A DNA stretch of 64,000 bases. It comes from Niallia circulans (lineage in GTDB: Bacteria > Bacillota > Bacilli > Bacillales > Cytobacillaceae). Numbering within the stretch: position 1 is the stretch's first letter; every line of letters starts with the position of its first letter. Of the stretch, positions 53,604 through 61,886 are shown one piece after another. The notes beneath the pieces are model-generated. The model saw only the letters and a program-made list of their open reading frames with translations. It ran no database searches and was not told the origin of the DNA. The stretch covers positions 1,054,001 to 1,118,000 of the forward strand of contig NZ_RIBP01000001.1 of the NCBI RefSeq assembly GCF_007273535.1. The letters run 5' to 3'. The position numbers and the translations under genes were made by a program.

Positions 53604-54557
53604 ATGGGCGGATATATTATAAGACGGCTTTTGTCGCTCATCCCCGTACTGTTAGTCGTTGCTGTCGTCGTTTTTCTTATCATTCATATTACGCCTGGTA
53701 ACCCTGCCATGATTATATTGGGCGAAGGTGCAACTCCTGAACAAATCACAGAGCTTAATCAAAAGCTTGGTCTTGATAAACCATTAATAGCGCAGTTTTT
53801 TATTTGGCTGGCTAATATTGCACAAGGTGACTTTGGCAACTCTTATTTTCTTGGAAAACCTGTCCTAATAGCATTTTTGGAAAATGCAGGACCAACGCTT
53901 TCACTTGCCATCCTATCACAGCTAATCGGTGTCACCATTGCCCTTATCTTCGGTATTGTTGCAGCAAAAAACCAAGGTCGCATGAAGGATGATCTTATTT
54001 CTGGAACGAGCTTAATCGGTATTTCGATTCCCAGCTTTTTATTAGGCTCCTTTCTCATCATGATCTTTGCTGTGCAACTGAAGGTTCTGCCAGTCTCAGG
54101 CTATGCTCCTCTTAGTCAAGGGTTATGGGAGCATTTAAAGTATCTTATTTTGCCTGCTATCACTCTCGGCACAATCCAAGCCGCTCTTATTACAAGGATG
54201 ACAAGGTCCTCCCTGCTTGATACCCTTTCGGAAAATTTTATTAAAACAGCGAAGGCAAAAGGTGTTAATGAAAGAGCAATCTTGCTCAAACATACATTAA
54301 GAGTTGCCTTCCTTCCAATTTTAACTGTTATTGGTGAGTCATTTGCAGGTCTCATCACTGGTGCTGCTGTGACGGAATCATTATTTAATATACCTGGACT
54401 TGGCCAATTGATTGTTGCTTCCATTAATCGCCGTGATTATGCAGTCATTCAAGGAGCTGTTTTAATGATTACCGTTGTTTATGTGCTGATGAACCTGCTC
54501 GTTGATTTGTTATATGCAGTCATTGATCCGCGCGTTCGAAACTCTTATCAAGCTTAA
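53604..54557 (+). CDS. ABC transporter permease (DppB-like)
   Basis: 317 residues with six helices. N-terminal RRLLSLIPVLLVVAVVVFLI and HITPGNPAMIILG, a DppB-type TPEQITELNQKLGLDKPL region, and the EAA loop for ATPase contact (ENFIKTAKAKGVNERAILLK, about residue 205). It forms the translocation channel with the following permease. A GAAAGGAAG site precedes the ATG. Confidence 0.93.
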   Translation: MGGYIIRRLLSLIPVLLVVAVVVFLIIHITPGNPAMIILGEGATPEQITELNQKLGLDKPLIAQFFIWLANIAQGDFGNSYFLGKPVLIAFLENAGPTLSLAILSQLIGVTIALIFGIVAAKNQGRMKDDLISGTSLIGISIPSFLLGSFLIMIFAVQLKVLPVSGYAPLSQGLWEHLKYLILPAITLGTIQAALITRMTRSSLLDTLSENFIKTAKAKGVNERAILLKHTLRVAFLPILTVIGESFAGLITGAAVTESLFNIPGLGQLIVASINRRDYAVIQGAVLMITVVYVLMNLLVDLLYAVIDPRVRNSYQA

Positions 54558-54571
54558 GAAAGGAGAACAAA

Positions 54572-55474
54572 ATGTCAGAAAGCACAAAAGTACTAGTTAA
54601 TAAACCTATAGCTATTAATAATACTGTCAAAAAAAAGAGCCGCTTTTTTTCGAACAGATTGCTGCTTACTGGTAGTATTCTGTTAGTTATCACCACCTTT
54701 ATAGGAGTGTTCGCCTCCTTTCTTTCTCCGTATGAGATATTAGAAATCGACCCAAAAAACCGCTTGGCTGCACCATCTAATGCCCATTGGTTTGGTACAG
54801 ATAATTTCGGGAGAGATGTGTTTAGCAGAACGATGTACGGTGTTCGCATATCTTTGCTAATTGGGGTTACTGTCACCTTGGTTGCATCTGTTATCGGCCT
54901 GACTGTTGGACTCTTGGCTTCTTATTATAAGCTGCTGGACCATATATTTATGAGGATATGTGACGGCCTGTTCGCTTTTCCGTCGATTTTACTTGCAATT
55001 GCCATTATGTCCGCACTTGGTCCAAAATCAATTAACGTTATCATTGCGCTAGTCCTTGTCTTCATCCCTTCTATAGCAAGAATTGTCCGTTCCGCTGCAT
55101 TAGTTGTGAAAGAAAAGGTATTTATCGAGGCACTACAGGCACAAGGTGCGAGTTCATTTCGAATTCTCTTTATGCATATCGCCCCAAATATTCTTGCTCC
55201 GCTCATTGTCCAAGTGACATTTGTCTTTGCAGTCACTATTTTGACAGAAGCATCGCTCAGCTTTCTTGGAGCCGGGATTCCTGCTCCCCTTCCAAGCCTT
55301 GGGAATATGCTTTATGACGGAAAGCTTGCGATCTATAACGCTTGGTGGATGACCGTATTTCCTGGCCTTTTCATCATTTTAATCGTGCTTGGGCTTAACC
55401 TGTTCGGCGATGGCTTAAGAGATCATCTTGATCCGAAAAGCAAACTTTCAGTGAAAAGGAGAAAAAGAAGATGA
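54572..55474 (+). CDS. ABC transporter permease (DppC-like)
   Basis: 300 residues, six helices, with an N-terminal cytoplasmic OppC_N-type segment and the hallmark HWFGTDNFGRDVFSRTMYG (about residue 70) and an EAA loop (KVFIEALQAQGASSFRILFM). AAAGGAG precedes the ATG, 14 bases after the first permease gene. It ends overlapping the ATG of the ATPase gene by 4 bases (ATGA). Confidence 0.93.
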   Translation: MSESTKVLVNKPIAINNTVKKKSRFFSNRLLLTGSILLVITTFIGVFASFLSPYEILEIDPKNRLAAPSNAHWFGTDNFGRDVFSRTMYGVRISLLIGVTVTLVASVIGLTVGLLASYYKLLDHIFMRICDGLFAFPSILLAIAIMSALGPKSINVIIALVLVFIPSIARIVRSAALVVKEKVFIEALQAQGASSFRILFMHIAPNILAPLIVQVTFVFAVTILTEASLSFLGAGIPAPLPSLGNMLYDGKLAIYNAWWMTVFPGLFIILIVLGLNLFGDGLRDHLDPKSKLSVKRRKRR

Positions 55475-56478
55475 GCCACGTTGTTCCATTACTTAAAATA
55501 GAAGATTTGCAAGTAGACTTTGCCACACATAAGGGAACGGTTTCTGCTTTAGATGGGGTCTCCTTCGAACTGCAGGAAGGCGAGATATTAGGTGTAGTTG
55601 GAGAATCCGGCTGCGGAAAAAGCGTTACAGCAGAAGCCATCCTGCAATTGCTCGATGAAGATAGCACCTTTTATGATGGAAAGATTATGTTTAATGGGGA
55701 AAACCTTTTGGAGTATAACAAGAAAAAGCTGGAGAAATTACGCGGCAATGATATTGCCATGATCTTTCAAGATCCAATGTCCTCACTCAATCCCGTTATG
55801 CCGATTGGCAAACAAATCGCAGAATCGATTCTTATTCATCAATCGACATCAAAAAAGGAATCGTATAGGAAAGCAGTCGAACTTCTGAGACTTACCGGAA
55901 TCCCTTCGCCTGAGCAAAGAGCAAAGGAATATCCTCATGAGCTTTCCGGAGGGATGCGTCAGCGGGTTATGATTGCGATGGCTTTGTCATGTCAGCCTAA
56001 GCTGCTGATTGCGGATGAACCGACAACTGCATTAGATGTGACCATCCAGGCGCAAATATTAGAATTAATTACCTCTTTTCAAAAACAATTGAATATGGGG
56101 ATTATCCTTATCACACATGATTTTGGTGTAATTGCTAATATGTGTACAAAAGTAGCTGTTATGTATTTAGGGCAAGTAATCGAAGAAACAGATGTCAAAA
56201 CTCTCTTTAAACGGCCATTTCATCCATACACAATTGGTTTAATGAAATCTGTGCCGCAAATTGAAGGCGAACGCGTTGAACAGTTACCGAGCATTGCAGG
56301 CACTGTTCCATCCCTATTTCAAATTCCAGCCGGCTGCAGGTTCGCACCGAGATGCAAGTATGCAAGCAGCACATGTGAAAGCAGCATGCCTTCATTGGAA
56401 ACAGTCGAAAACAACCATCGTGTCCGGTGCTGGCACTATGATGAAGTGTTGAAAGGAGAAACAATTTATGCAGATTGA
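55471..56478 (+). CDS. ABC transporter ATP-binding protein (DppD/OppD-like)
   Basis: 335 residues. Walker A GESGCGKS (about residue 41), Q-loop FQDPMSSLNPV, signature LSGGMRQRVMIAMAL, Walker B LLIADEPTTALD, H-loop ITHDFG, and the C-terminal oligopeptide-ATPase domain with four cysteines (CRFAPRCKYASSTC and CWH), which in this family can bind an iron-sulfur cluster. One of the two ATPase subunits powering the importer. It overlaps the next gene by 11 bases. Confidence 0.94.
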   Translation: MSHVVPLLKIEDLQVDFATHKGTVSALDGVSFELQEGEILGVVGESGCGKSVTAEAILQLLDEDSTFYDGKIMFNGENLLEYNKKKLEKLRGNDIAMIFQDPMSSLNPVMPIGKQIAESILIHQSTSKKESYRKAVELLRLTGIPSPEQRAKEYPHELSGGMRQRVMIAMALSCQPKLLIADEPTTALDVTIQAQILELITSFQKQLNMGIILITHDFGVIANMCTKVAVMYLGQVIEETDVKTLFKRPFHPYTIGLMKSVPQIEGERVEQLPSIAGTVPSLFQIPAGCRFAPRCKYASSTCESSMPSLETVENNHRVRCWHYDEVLKGETIYAD

Positions 56479-57445
56479 ACAAAAACCGATTCTGCAGGTG
56501 AAAAATCTGCAAAAATATTATCCTGTCAGAACATCATTAGGGAAAACAAAGGCTTATATTAAAGCAGTTGAAGACCTGTCCTTTGACATATATGAAGGCG
56601 AAACGTTTGGATTGGTGGGCGAGTCAGGCTGTGGAAAAAGCACCGCTGGTAGAACACTCTTAAAGCTTGTTGAGCCGACAAATGGCGAGGTTATTTATCG
56701 GGGTGAAGATATTTTTAAGCTAAGAAAATCCTCGTTAAAGTATGTTCGTAAGGAGCTGCAAATGATTTTTCAGGATCCTCATACCTCACTAGATCCACGC
56801 AAAAAAGTCGGCTATTCGATTGAAGAATCACTTGCTATTCATAACATAGGCTCTAAACAAAAACGCAAAAGCCTTGCATTAGAAATTTTGCAAAAGGTCG
56901 GCTTTAACGAAGAACATTATTACCGGTATCCTCATGAATTTTCCGGCGGACAAAGGCAGCGAATCGGGATTGCCCGCTCTCTGGTTCTACAGCCGAAACT
57001 AATTATTTGTGATGAACCTGTATCGGCCCTTGATGTTTCCATCCAAGCACAAATTGTTAATCTGTTGAAAAGTCTGCAAAAGGAACTGAACTTGTCCTAT
57101 GTATTTATATCACATGACTTAAGTGTTGTCAGACATATTGCCGATAAAGTCGGGGTCATGTATTTAGGAAATCTTGTCGAACAAGCTTCAACAGAGGAAT
57201 TATTTTCAGACCCATTACATCCGTACACGAAATCCTTAATTTCAGCAGTTCCATTGTTAAATCCGGAGAGCAAACGTGAAAAAATAGCGATACAAGGAGA
57301 AATTCCCTCTCCCCTTAATCCGCCGTCAGGATGTGTATTTCACACAAGATGCCCGTTCGCCTTCGAGCGCTGCAAAACCGAAGTGCCGAAAAACAACAAT
57401 ATACATAATAACCGTGCCGTTAAATGCCATCTATACGATGAATAG
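56468..57445 (+). CDS. ABC transporter ATP-binding protein (DppF/OppF-like)
   Basis: 325 residues. Walker A GESGCGKST (about residue 55), FQDPHTSLDPRKKVG, signature FSGGQRQRIGIARS, Walker B LIICDEPVSALDVSIQ, ISHDLSVVRHIADK, and the C-terminal CVFHTRCPFAFERC cysteine motif. Second ATPase subunit; with the preceding genes it makes a complete five-gene import system. Last gene of the operon, followed by a terminator. Confidence 0.94.
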   Translation: MQIEQKPILQVKNLQKYYPVRTSLGKTKAYIKAVEDLSFDIYEGETFGLVGESGCGKSTAGRTLLKLVEPTNGEVIYRGEDIFKLRKSSLKYVRKELQMIFQDPHTSLDPRKKVGYSIEESLAIHNIGSKQKRKSLALEILQKVGFNEEHYYRYPHEFSGGQRQRIGIARSLVLQPKLIICDEPVSALDVSIQAQIVNLLKSLQKELNLSYVFISHDLSVVRHIADKVGVMYLGNLVEQASTEELFSDPLHPYTKSLISAVPLLNPESKREKIAIQGEIPSPLNPPSGCVFHTRCPFAFERCKTEVPKNNNIHNNRAVKCHLYDE

Positions 57446-57456
57446 AATTTTGAATG

Positions 57457-57484
57457 TCTTGCTAGCTTCAGCAAGGCTTTTTTG
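57457..57484 (+). terminator. Terminator of the ABC importer operon
   Basis: CTTGCT-agcttc-AGCAAG followed by a TTTTTT run, about 12 bases after the stop. Confidence 0.85.
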
Positions 57485-57510
57485 TGCACTTAAATATTTT
57501 TAATTATAAG

Positions 57511-57540
57511 TTGACAGGTAGGAATTATATGTTTTATAAT
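57511..57540 (+). promoter_or_regulatory. Promoter of the TauE/SafE permease with TAGGAATTA box
   Basis: TTGACA (57511-57516), 18-base spacer, TATAAT (57535-57540), a near-consensus sigma-A promoter. The spacer contains TAGGAATTA (57519-57527), the same box as before the importer operon. Confidence 0.75.
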
Positions 57541-57588
57541 CATCTTAATTTAGAAAATTAAAAAATTGGCAAGCTGATCGGAACACCG

Positions 57589-57639
57589 AAGGCGTAACCC
57601 TTACTGCATTTACTGCATATAAAGGATTACGCCTTTTTT
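57589..57639 (+). terminator. Attenuator-like terminator in the TauE/SafE leader
   Basis: AAGGCGTAACCCTT / AAGGATTACGCCTT stem (one mismatch) and TTTTTT, located after the promoter but 34 bases before the gene start, so it must be bypassed for expression. The loop holds a repeated TTACTGCAT. No known riboswitch core was recognised before it. Confidence 0.75.
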
Positions 57640-57672
57640 CTATACTTTTATTAACACTAAGGGGTATTGTAC

Positions 57673-58563
57673 ATGAAAAAATTAATCATCTTTGCGTTTA
57701 TCGGGCTGTTAGCACAATTAATCGATGGTTCACTTGGAATGGCCTATGGCGTAACATCTTCTTCGCTCTTGCTTACATTTGGAATAGCACCTGCTGTTGC
57801 ATCTGCTTCTGTTCACTTGGCTGAAGTCGTCACTACTGCCGCATCTGGCGCATCTCATATTAAGTTTGGCAATGTTGATAAGCAAACAGTTTATCGTTTG
57901 ATTATTCCAGGCTCCATTGGGGCATTCTTAGGGGCAACTTTTTTAAGCAATCTTCCAGGTGATATAGCAAAACCGTATATCTCCTTGTTCCTATTAATAT
58001 TGGGACTATACGTGTTAGTGCGCTTTTTGTTCAACTTCCGTCCATCAGAAGAGAAAAAGAAGCTGTCATTAAGCCGTAAACAATCAATTCCGTTAGGACT
58101 TATTGCTGGATTTGCCGACGCTACAGGAGGCGGCGGTTGGGGACCGATTGCAACTCCCGTTTTATTATCAAAAAAAGGCATCAGCCCTCGTAAAGTTGTT
58201 GGTACTGTTGATACAAGTGAGTTCGCAATTGCAGTATCTGCAACGCTTGGATTCTTTATATCCCTTGGCTGGGAGCAGGTAAACTGGCTGTGGGTTGGCG
58301 CGTTGATGATTGGCGGCATTATTGCGGCACCAATTGCAGCATGGCTTGTCCGCAAGTTGCATGCACAGCTGATGGGCGTGTTGGTCGGCGGATTTATTAT
58401 CTTAGTGAATGCTCGTACACTTGTAACTTCATGGATAGAAAATGAAGCAGCATATCCATATGTTTATGCGATTATCATTGTCGTTTGGATTGCCTCGATT
58501 ATCTATGCTGTTAATAAAATTAAGTCTTATAAGAAACAAAGCAATCCTAATATTTCTGCCTAA
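57673..58563 (+). CDS. TauE/SafE-family sulfite/organosulfonate permease
   Basis: 296 residues from ATG 57673 (AAGGGG upstream), about eight helices. Two internal repeats show the family pattern: IDGSLGMAYGVTSSSLLLTF near the N-terminus and LIAGFADATGGGGWGPIATP near residue 150, plus KVVGTVDTSEFAIAVSATLG. The family exports sulfite or imports/exports organosulfur anions. Monocistronic, next to a probable organosulfur-scavenging importer. Expression depends on passing the terminator in its leader. Confidence 0.88.
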   Translation: MKKLIIFAFIGLLAQLIDGSLGMAYGVTSSSLLLTFGIAPAVASASVHLAEVVTTAASGASHIKFGNVDKQTVYRLIIPGSIGAFLGATFLSNLPGDIAKPYISLFLLILGLYVLVRFLFNFRPSEEKKKLSLSRKQSIPLGLIAGFADATGGGGWGPIATPVLLSKKGISPRKVVGTVDTSEFAIAVSATLGFFISLGWEQVNWLWVGALMIGGIIAAPIAAWLVRKLHAQLMGVLVGGFIILVNARTLVTSWIENEAAYPYVYAIIIVVWIASIIYAVNKIKSYKKQSNPNISA

Positions 58564-58583
58564 CCTGAAAAAACCTTACAGAA

Positions 58584-58639
58584 AAAGCACCCCCCTGAAT
58601 CATATTAGAACAATACGATTTTAGGAGGGTGTTTTTTTT
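58584..58639 (+). terminator. Terminator of the TauE/SafE gene
   Basis: CACCCCCCTGAATC / GATTTTAGGAGGGTG stem followed by TTTTTTTT. Confidence 0.88.
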
Positions 58640-58693
58640 ATGGTTATGAAAGTTTGTTCATTAAAGATTTTGTGAACGTTAACATTTTTCCTG

Positions 58694-59461
58694 CTATAAA
58701 TTCTTGTCTTTTTTTAATACATCAAATGCATTGGACCTTGAGATAAATCCTAGCTGTTCAAATACGTTAGATGTAGACCATGGTTTTTGAGGATTATCAG
58801 AAACCCCAAAGTAAGTTCCATACCTTACTTTTGACTCAAGAGCAAGGTCAAAAAGCTGGACTGTATCCTCATGTGTTAGCAATGTTCTATGCAGCCGCTC
58901 GTCTTCTGTTACCGCCTTCATTTCATCTGGATGAACACTTCCAATCCGTAAATTTATTAGCGATAAATTGTTATCGGTTTGATGGGAAAGAATATGGCCA
59001 ATATTTTCAGAAGCCAGCTTCAACACACCATATAAGCCGTTGGAGTAAGGATAATCCGCTGTCGTAACTTCCCTTCCTAACGTTGAATAGCCATCTTTCT
59101 CGTAATAATCAGTCGTATGATTGCTGCTCGCATAGACAATCTTAGGAATATCTAATGTAATAGCGGCATGCATGACATAAAAAGAAGCCATAAAATGAAG
59201 CTTTGTCATGTTTTGAAATTCTTGTATATCCTGTAAATCGTTATGCGATTTCATAGTTAGTAAATTAATTAATGCATCTGAATCTTTTGGGATGCTGCTG
59301 CAGAGCGAGTCATAATCGGTTGCATCCACCTCAATAAATTCTTCTGCTTTTTCAGGGGCTTTTTTATCAAGGATAACAATATGGTATTTACTGCCAAGAC
59401 CACGATATAAAATCGATCCAATCGTGCCGGCACCGCCAATAATGGTAACTTTCTTTTTCAT
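58694..59461 (-). CDS. NAD-dependent epimerase/dehydratase family protein, uronate-dehydrogenase-like
   Basis: 255 residues, an extended short-chain dehydrogenase. The Rossmann motif is GGAGTIGSILYRGL (residues 9-22), VDATDYDSL supplies the adenine contact, and the active site is YASSNHTTDYYE with a Tyr-x3-Lys in YGVLKLASENIG (about residue 150). The SSNH and GLYGV-K patterns are those of uronate dehydrogenases, which oxidise galacturonate or glucuronate to aldarates. Adjacent pectin-degrading genes fit galacturonate as substrate (inference). It has its own ATG without an operon partner. Confidence 0.75.
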   Translation of the reverse strand: MKKKVTIIGGAGTIGSILYRGLGSKYHIVILDKKAPEKAEEFIEVDATDYDSLCSSIPKDSDALINLLTMKSHNDLQDIQEFQNMTKLHFMASFYVMHAAITLDIPKIVYASSNHTTDYYEKDGYSTLGREVTTADYPYSNGLYGVLKLASENIGHILSHQTDNNLSLINLRIGSVHPDEMKAVTEDERLHRTLLTHEDTVQLFDLALESKVRYGTYFGVSDNPQKPWSTSNVFEQLGFISRSNAFDVLKKDKNL

Positions 59462-59695
59462 TATATCCTCCGTTTAAATAAGATTTGTGATGCTTTTAGG
59501 CTGCTTCTCTCTTATTTAAAAAGATAACCATTAGGCGAAATATTAAACCTAGTATATACAAAATAGAGGCTGAGACAAGTCAAAATATAATCTATCTAAA
59601 CACAAATAAAAATAATTTCATCTCATATTGAAACAATGAGCTTCGGATTATAAATAGAATAGGACTTCAAATTGGTTCGTTCCATTGTGTTGCGG

Positions 59696-59878
59696 TCACT
59701 CCCTTACCGCGGGAAGATGAGCATGCAGGGTATAAATCGTCTCTATTTCCTCAGGTGTCAAGTGCCCTCCGCTCCATTCCACTAGGGCTTCTATTTTTTT
59801 TTTTATACAGAAAGAACCAAATAAAAAAAACTGAACTAATAATCGATAAGTTAGTTCAGTTCCCAACCTCTTTTTCAA
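59696..59878 (-). pseudogene. Short coding remnant downstream of the GH43 gene
   Basis: The only coding-like part is EALVEWSGGHLTPEEIETIY followed by TLHAHLPAVRE and a stop codon (59785-59696); the upstream part of the frame is just the GH43 terminator and a poly-A tract. It looks like the C-terminal tail of a lost gene. I do not recognise the family. Confidence 0.3.
59823..59861 (-). terminator. Terminator of the GH43 gene / pectin operon
   Basis: AACTGAACTAA / TTAGTTCAGTT stem followed by TTTTTTT on the minus strand, 18 bases after the stop. Confidence 0.88.
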
Positions 59879-61453
59879 TTATTTATAATCAAACCCACAA
59901 TACTCAAAGTAATCAAAATCCGCATAAGAACTAGCTTTTTTATCCATATCATGGACAGCAATTCCAACAAAATTGCCGGTAAATCCTCCAGATAGGAACA
60001 TCACATCCTCATCAACACCAATTTGCTGCCAAGCAGCGCTATCACCGATTTCGATTTGATAATAAAAATTAGCAACTGGACCATTGACTTCTACCTTAAA
60101 CTTAACCTCTCCTTCCCCCATCTTTATACACACTGGACTTAATGTAAATTCCCCATCAGCGCATTTCATCAGGCGGATGACACGTCCAGCTTCTTCATCG
60201 TATGTTAAGTAGGTATACAGATAGTTACTATCGTTAAGATAGAGAAGCAACCCAGCCATTTGGTTATAGGTTTTTGGTGTGTAGTCTAGCTTAGTTTCAG
60301 CAGTGAAATGAAAATCCTTTTGGCGGACTGCAAGGAGGTGGTGCTCAAATAAAGATTGGATGGATTCACCAGCGTGCATTCGTAGATAGCTATTGCGGCT
60401 CTTTAAATCGCACCATGTTTCATCTGCTTGAATCCGTAATGTATTCCACTCTTTTTCAAGTGCATTGTTAAAATCATCTTTAAAATCGGTATGTTTTTTT
60501 TGTTCAACCTTGTCGATAGTTACAATCTCTGTTTCTTGCAGTGGACCATCGCCGCCCATTGCTAATCGCAGCCAGCCGTCTTCCGTCCAATAAACCTCCT
60601 GGATGGCCGTTTCTCGTCCAAGGATAGCGGCATTTCCTTGCAATGGCCGTGTACATAAATACACCATATACCATTGTCCTGTAGATGTTTGCACAATGCT
60701 GCCGTGACCAGAGCATTGTAATGGAGAAGCTGGTTTATCTTTTGCAGTCAGCATTGGATAATGGGGATCGAGTTCATATGGACCTGTAATTTCCGTTGAC
60801 CTGCATACTGTCACAGCATGACTTGACCCAGTGCCACCTTCTGCGGTAATTAAATAGTAATATTCACCGTGGCGGTATAGATGAGGAGCTTCTGTTTTGG
60901 CTAATTCTGTGCCATCAAATATTTTGAAGACTGGACCGATTAAAGCTTCTTTCTCTCCGTCAAATTCTTGCATGACTATTCCCGCTGATTTATTGCCAGT
61001 TGTCAGTCGATAATCCCAAATTTCATTTAACAACCATTTCCGTCCATCCGTATCATGATATAAAGACGGATCGAAGCCACTGCTGTTTAAATAGACCGGC
61101 TTTGACCATGGACCATTAATACTTGGTGCGGTAATTAAGTAATTGTGTGAATCCTTAAACGGCCGTTTCGTACTTTTCACATCCGTATAGATTAAATAAA
61201 ACAGCCCATCTGAATAACTAATTTGCGGTGCCCAAATACTGCCGTTCTGCGGGTTCCCCCGTAAATCTACTTGATCCGTTAAGATATCTGTTTCATGCTT
61301 CCAATTAACCAAATCATTTGATTGATAAATTCGTACTCCTGGCAGCCATTCAAAGGAAGAAACAGCAATATAATAAGTATCCTCGACCTTAAGGACATTG
61401 GGGTCTGGATTAAATCCTGGCAATATTGGATTTTCGACTTTTGTTCGATACAT
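59879..61453 (-). CDS. Glycoside hydrolase family 43 (beta-xylosidase/alpha-arabinofuranosidase)
   Basis: 524 residues from ATG 61453, which has GAAGGAG upstream; a GTG opens the frame 5 codons earlier. Residues 1-310 form the five-blade propeller with catalytic residues expected in PGFNPDPNVLKVEDTYYIAV (Asp base), SSGFDPSLYHDTDGRKWLL (pKa modulator Asp) and KTEAPHLYRHGEYYYL (Glu acid); residues 330-524 are the C-terminal beta-sandwich found in XynB-type enzymes. No signal peptide, so it acts on imported oligosaccharides. It overlaps the 3' end of the DUF4064 gene by 44 bases. Confidence 0.92.
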   Translation of the reverse strand: MYRTKVENPILPGFNPDPNVLKVEDTYYIAVSSFEWLPGVRIYQSNDLVNWKHETDILTDQVDLRGNPQNGSIWAPQISYSDGLFYLIYTDVKSTKRPFKDSHNYLITAPSINGPWSKPVYLNSSGFDPSLYHDTDGRKWLLNEIWDYRLTTGNKSAGIVMQEFDGEKEALIGPVFKIFDGTELAKTEAPHLYRHGEYYYLITAEGGTGSSHAVTVCRSTEITGPYELDPHYPMLTAKDKPASPLQCSGHGSIVQTSTGQWYMVYLCTRPLQGNAAILGRETAIQEVYWTEDGWLRLAMGGDGPLQETEIVTIDKVEQKKHTDFKDDFNNALEKEWNTLRIQADETWCDLKSRNSYLRMHAGESIQSLFEHHLLAVRQKDFHFTAETKLDYTPKTYNQMAGLLLYLNDSNYLYTYLTYDEEAGRVIRLMKCADGEFTLSPVCIKMGEGEVKFKVEVNGPVANFYYQIEIGDSAAWQQIGVDEDVMFLSGGFTGNFVGIAVHDMDKKASSYADFDYFEYCGFDYK

Positions 61454-61871
61454 AGTTTGCTCCTTCACTTTTCGTTATTTTTCTAAATAAACATAAGCTT
61501 CCAGCAATAAAAAAGAAAAAAGCTAATGGGAAAGCAAGCATTTGAGTGCCAATTAAAGTAGTCGCACCTGCTGCTAAATAAAGAAAAGCCGCCCATTTAG
61601 GATATCTATTTCTCCAGATGCATATTGTCGCTGGTAAAGTGAGGCTAAGCACAATCAACAAGGTAACACCAAACCATACAGCAAGTGCTTTCACTGCAAC
61701 GAAACTTTCAGAAACATAGTCTTTCGAAACATCCTCCTGCAGAATTGGAAAAACAGTTTCTGCAAAAGTCTGCTCCTCCATTGTGGTGATGGTTAACGAA
61801 AATCCCCCCAATAGAATGACACAAAGGATGACACCCACAAAGCCAATGATTACTTCCCTTTTTCGCTTCAT
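61410..61871 (-). CDS. DUF4064-type small membrane protein
   Basis: 153 residues with four helices: REVIIGFVGVILCVILLGGF, ALAVWFGVTLLIVLSLTLPA, WAAFLYLAAGATTLIGTQML and FPLAFFFFIAGSLCLF, in the arrangement of the DUF4064 family, which has no known function. The start follows AAGGAATTACGAGA. It is located inside the pectin/xylan cluster between pectinesterase (15 bases away) and GH43 (overlapping), so it is co-transcribed, an unusual partner for sugar hydrolases. Confidence 0.65.
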   Translation of the reverse strand: MKRKREVIIGFVGVILCVILLGGFSLTITTMEEQTFAETVFPILQEDVSKDYVSESFVAVKALAVWFGVTLLIVLSLTLPATICIWRNRYPKWAAFLYLAAGATTLIGTQMLAFPLAFFFFIAGSLCLFRKITKSEGANYVSNKSRKSNIARI

Positions 61872-61886
61872 TCTCGTAATTCCTTT

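Noticed and set aside
59549..59700. GAGGCTGAGACAAGTCAAAA as a possible repeat element
   Set aside because: Only one copy in the window and too short to support a call.
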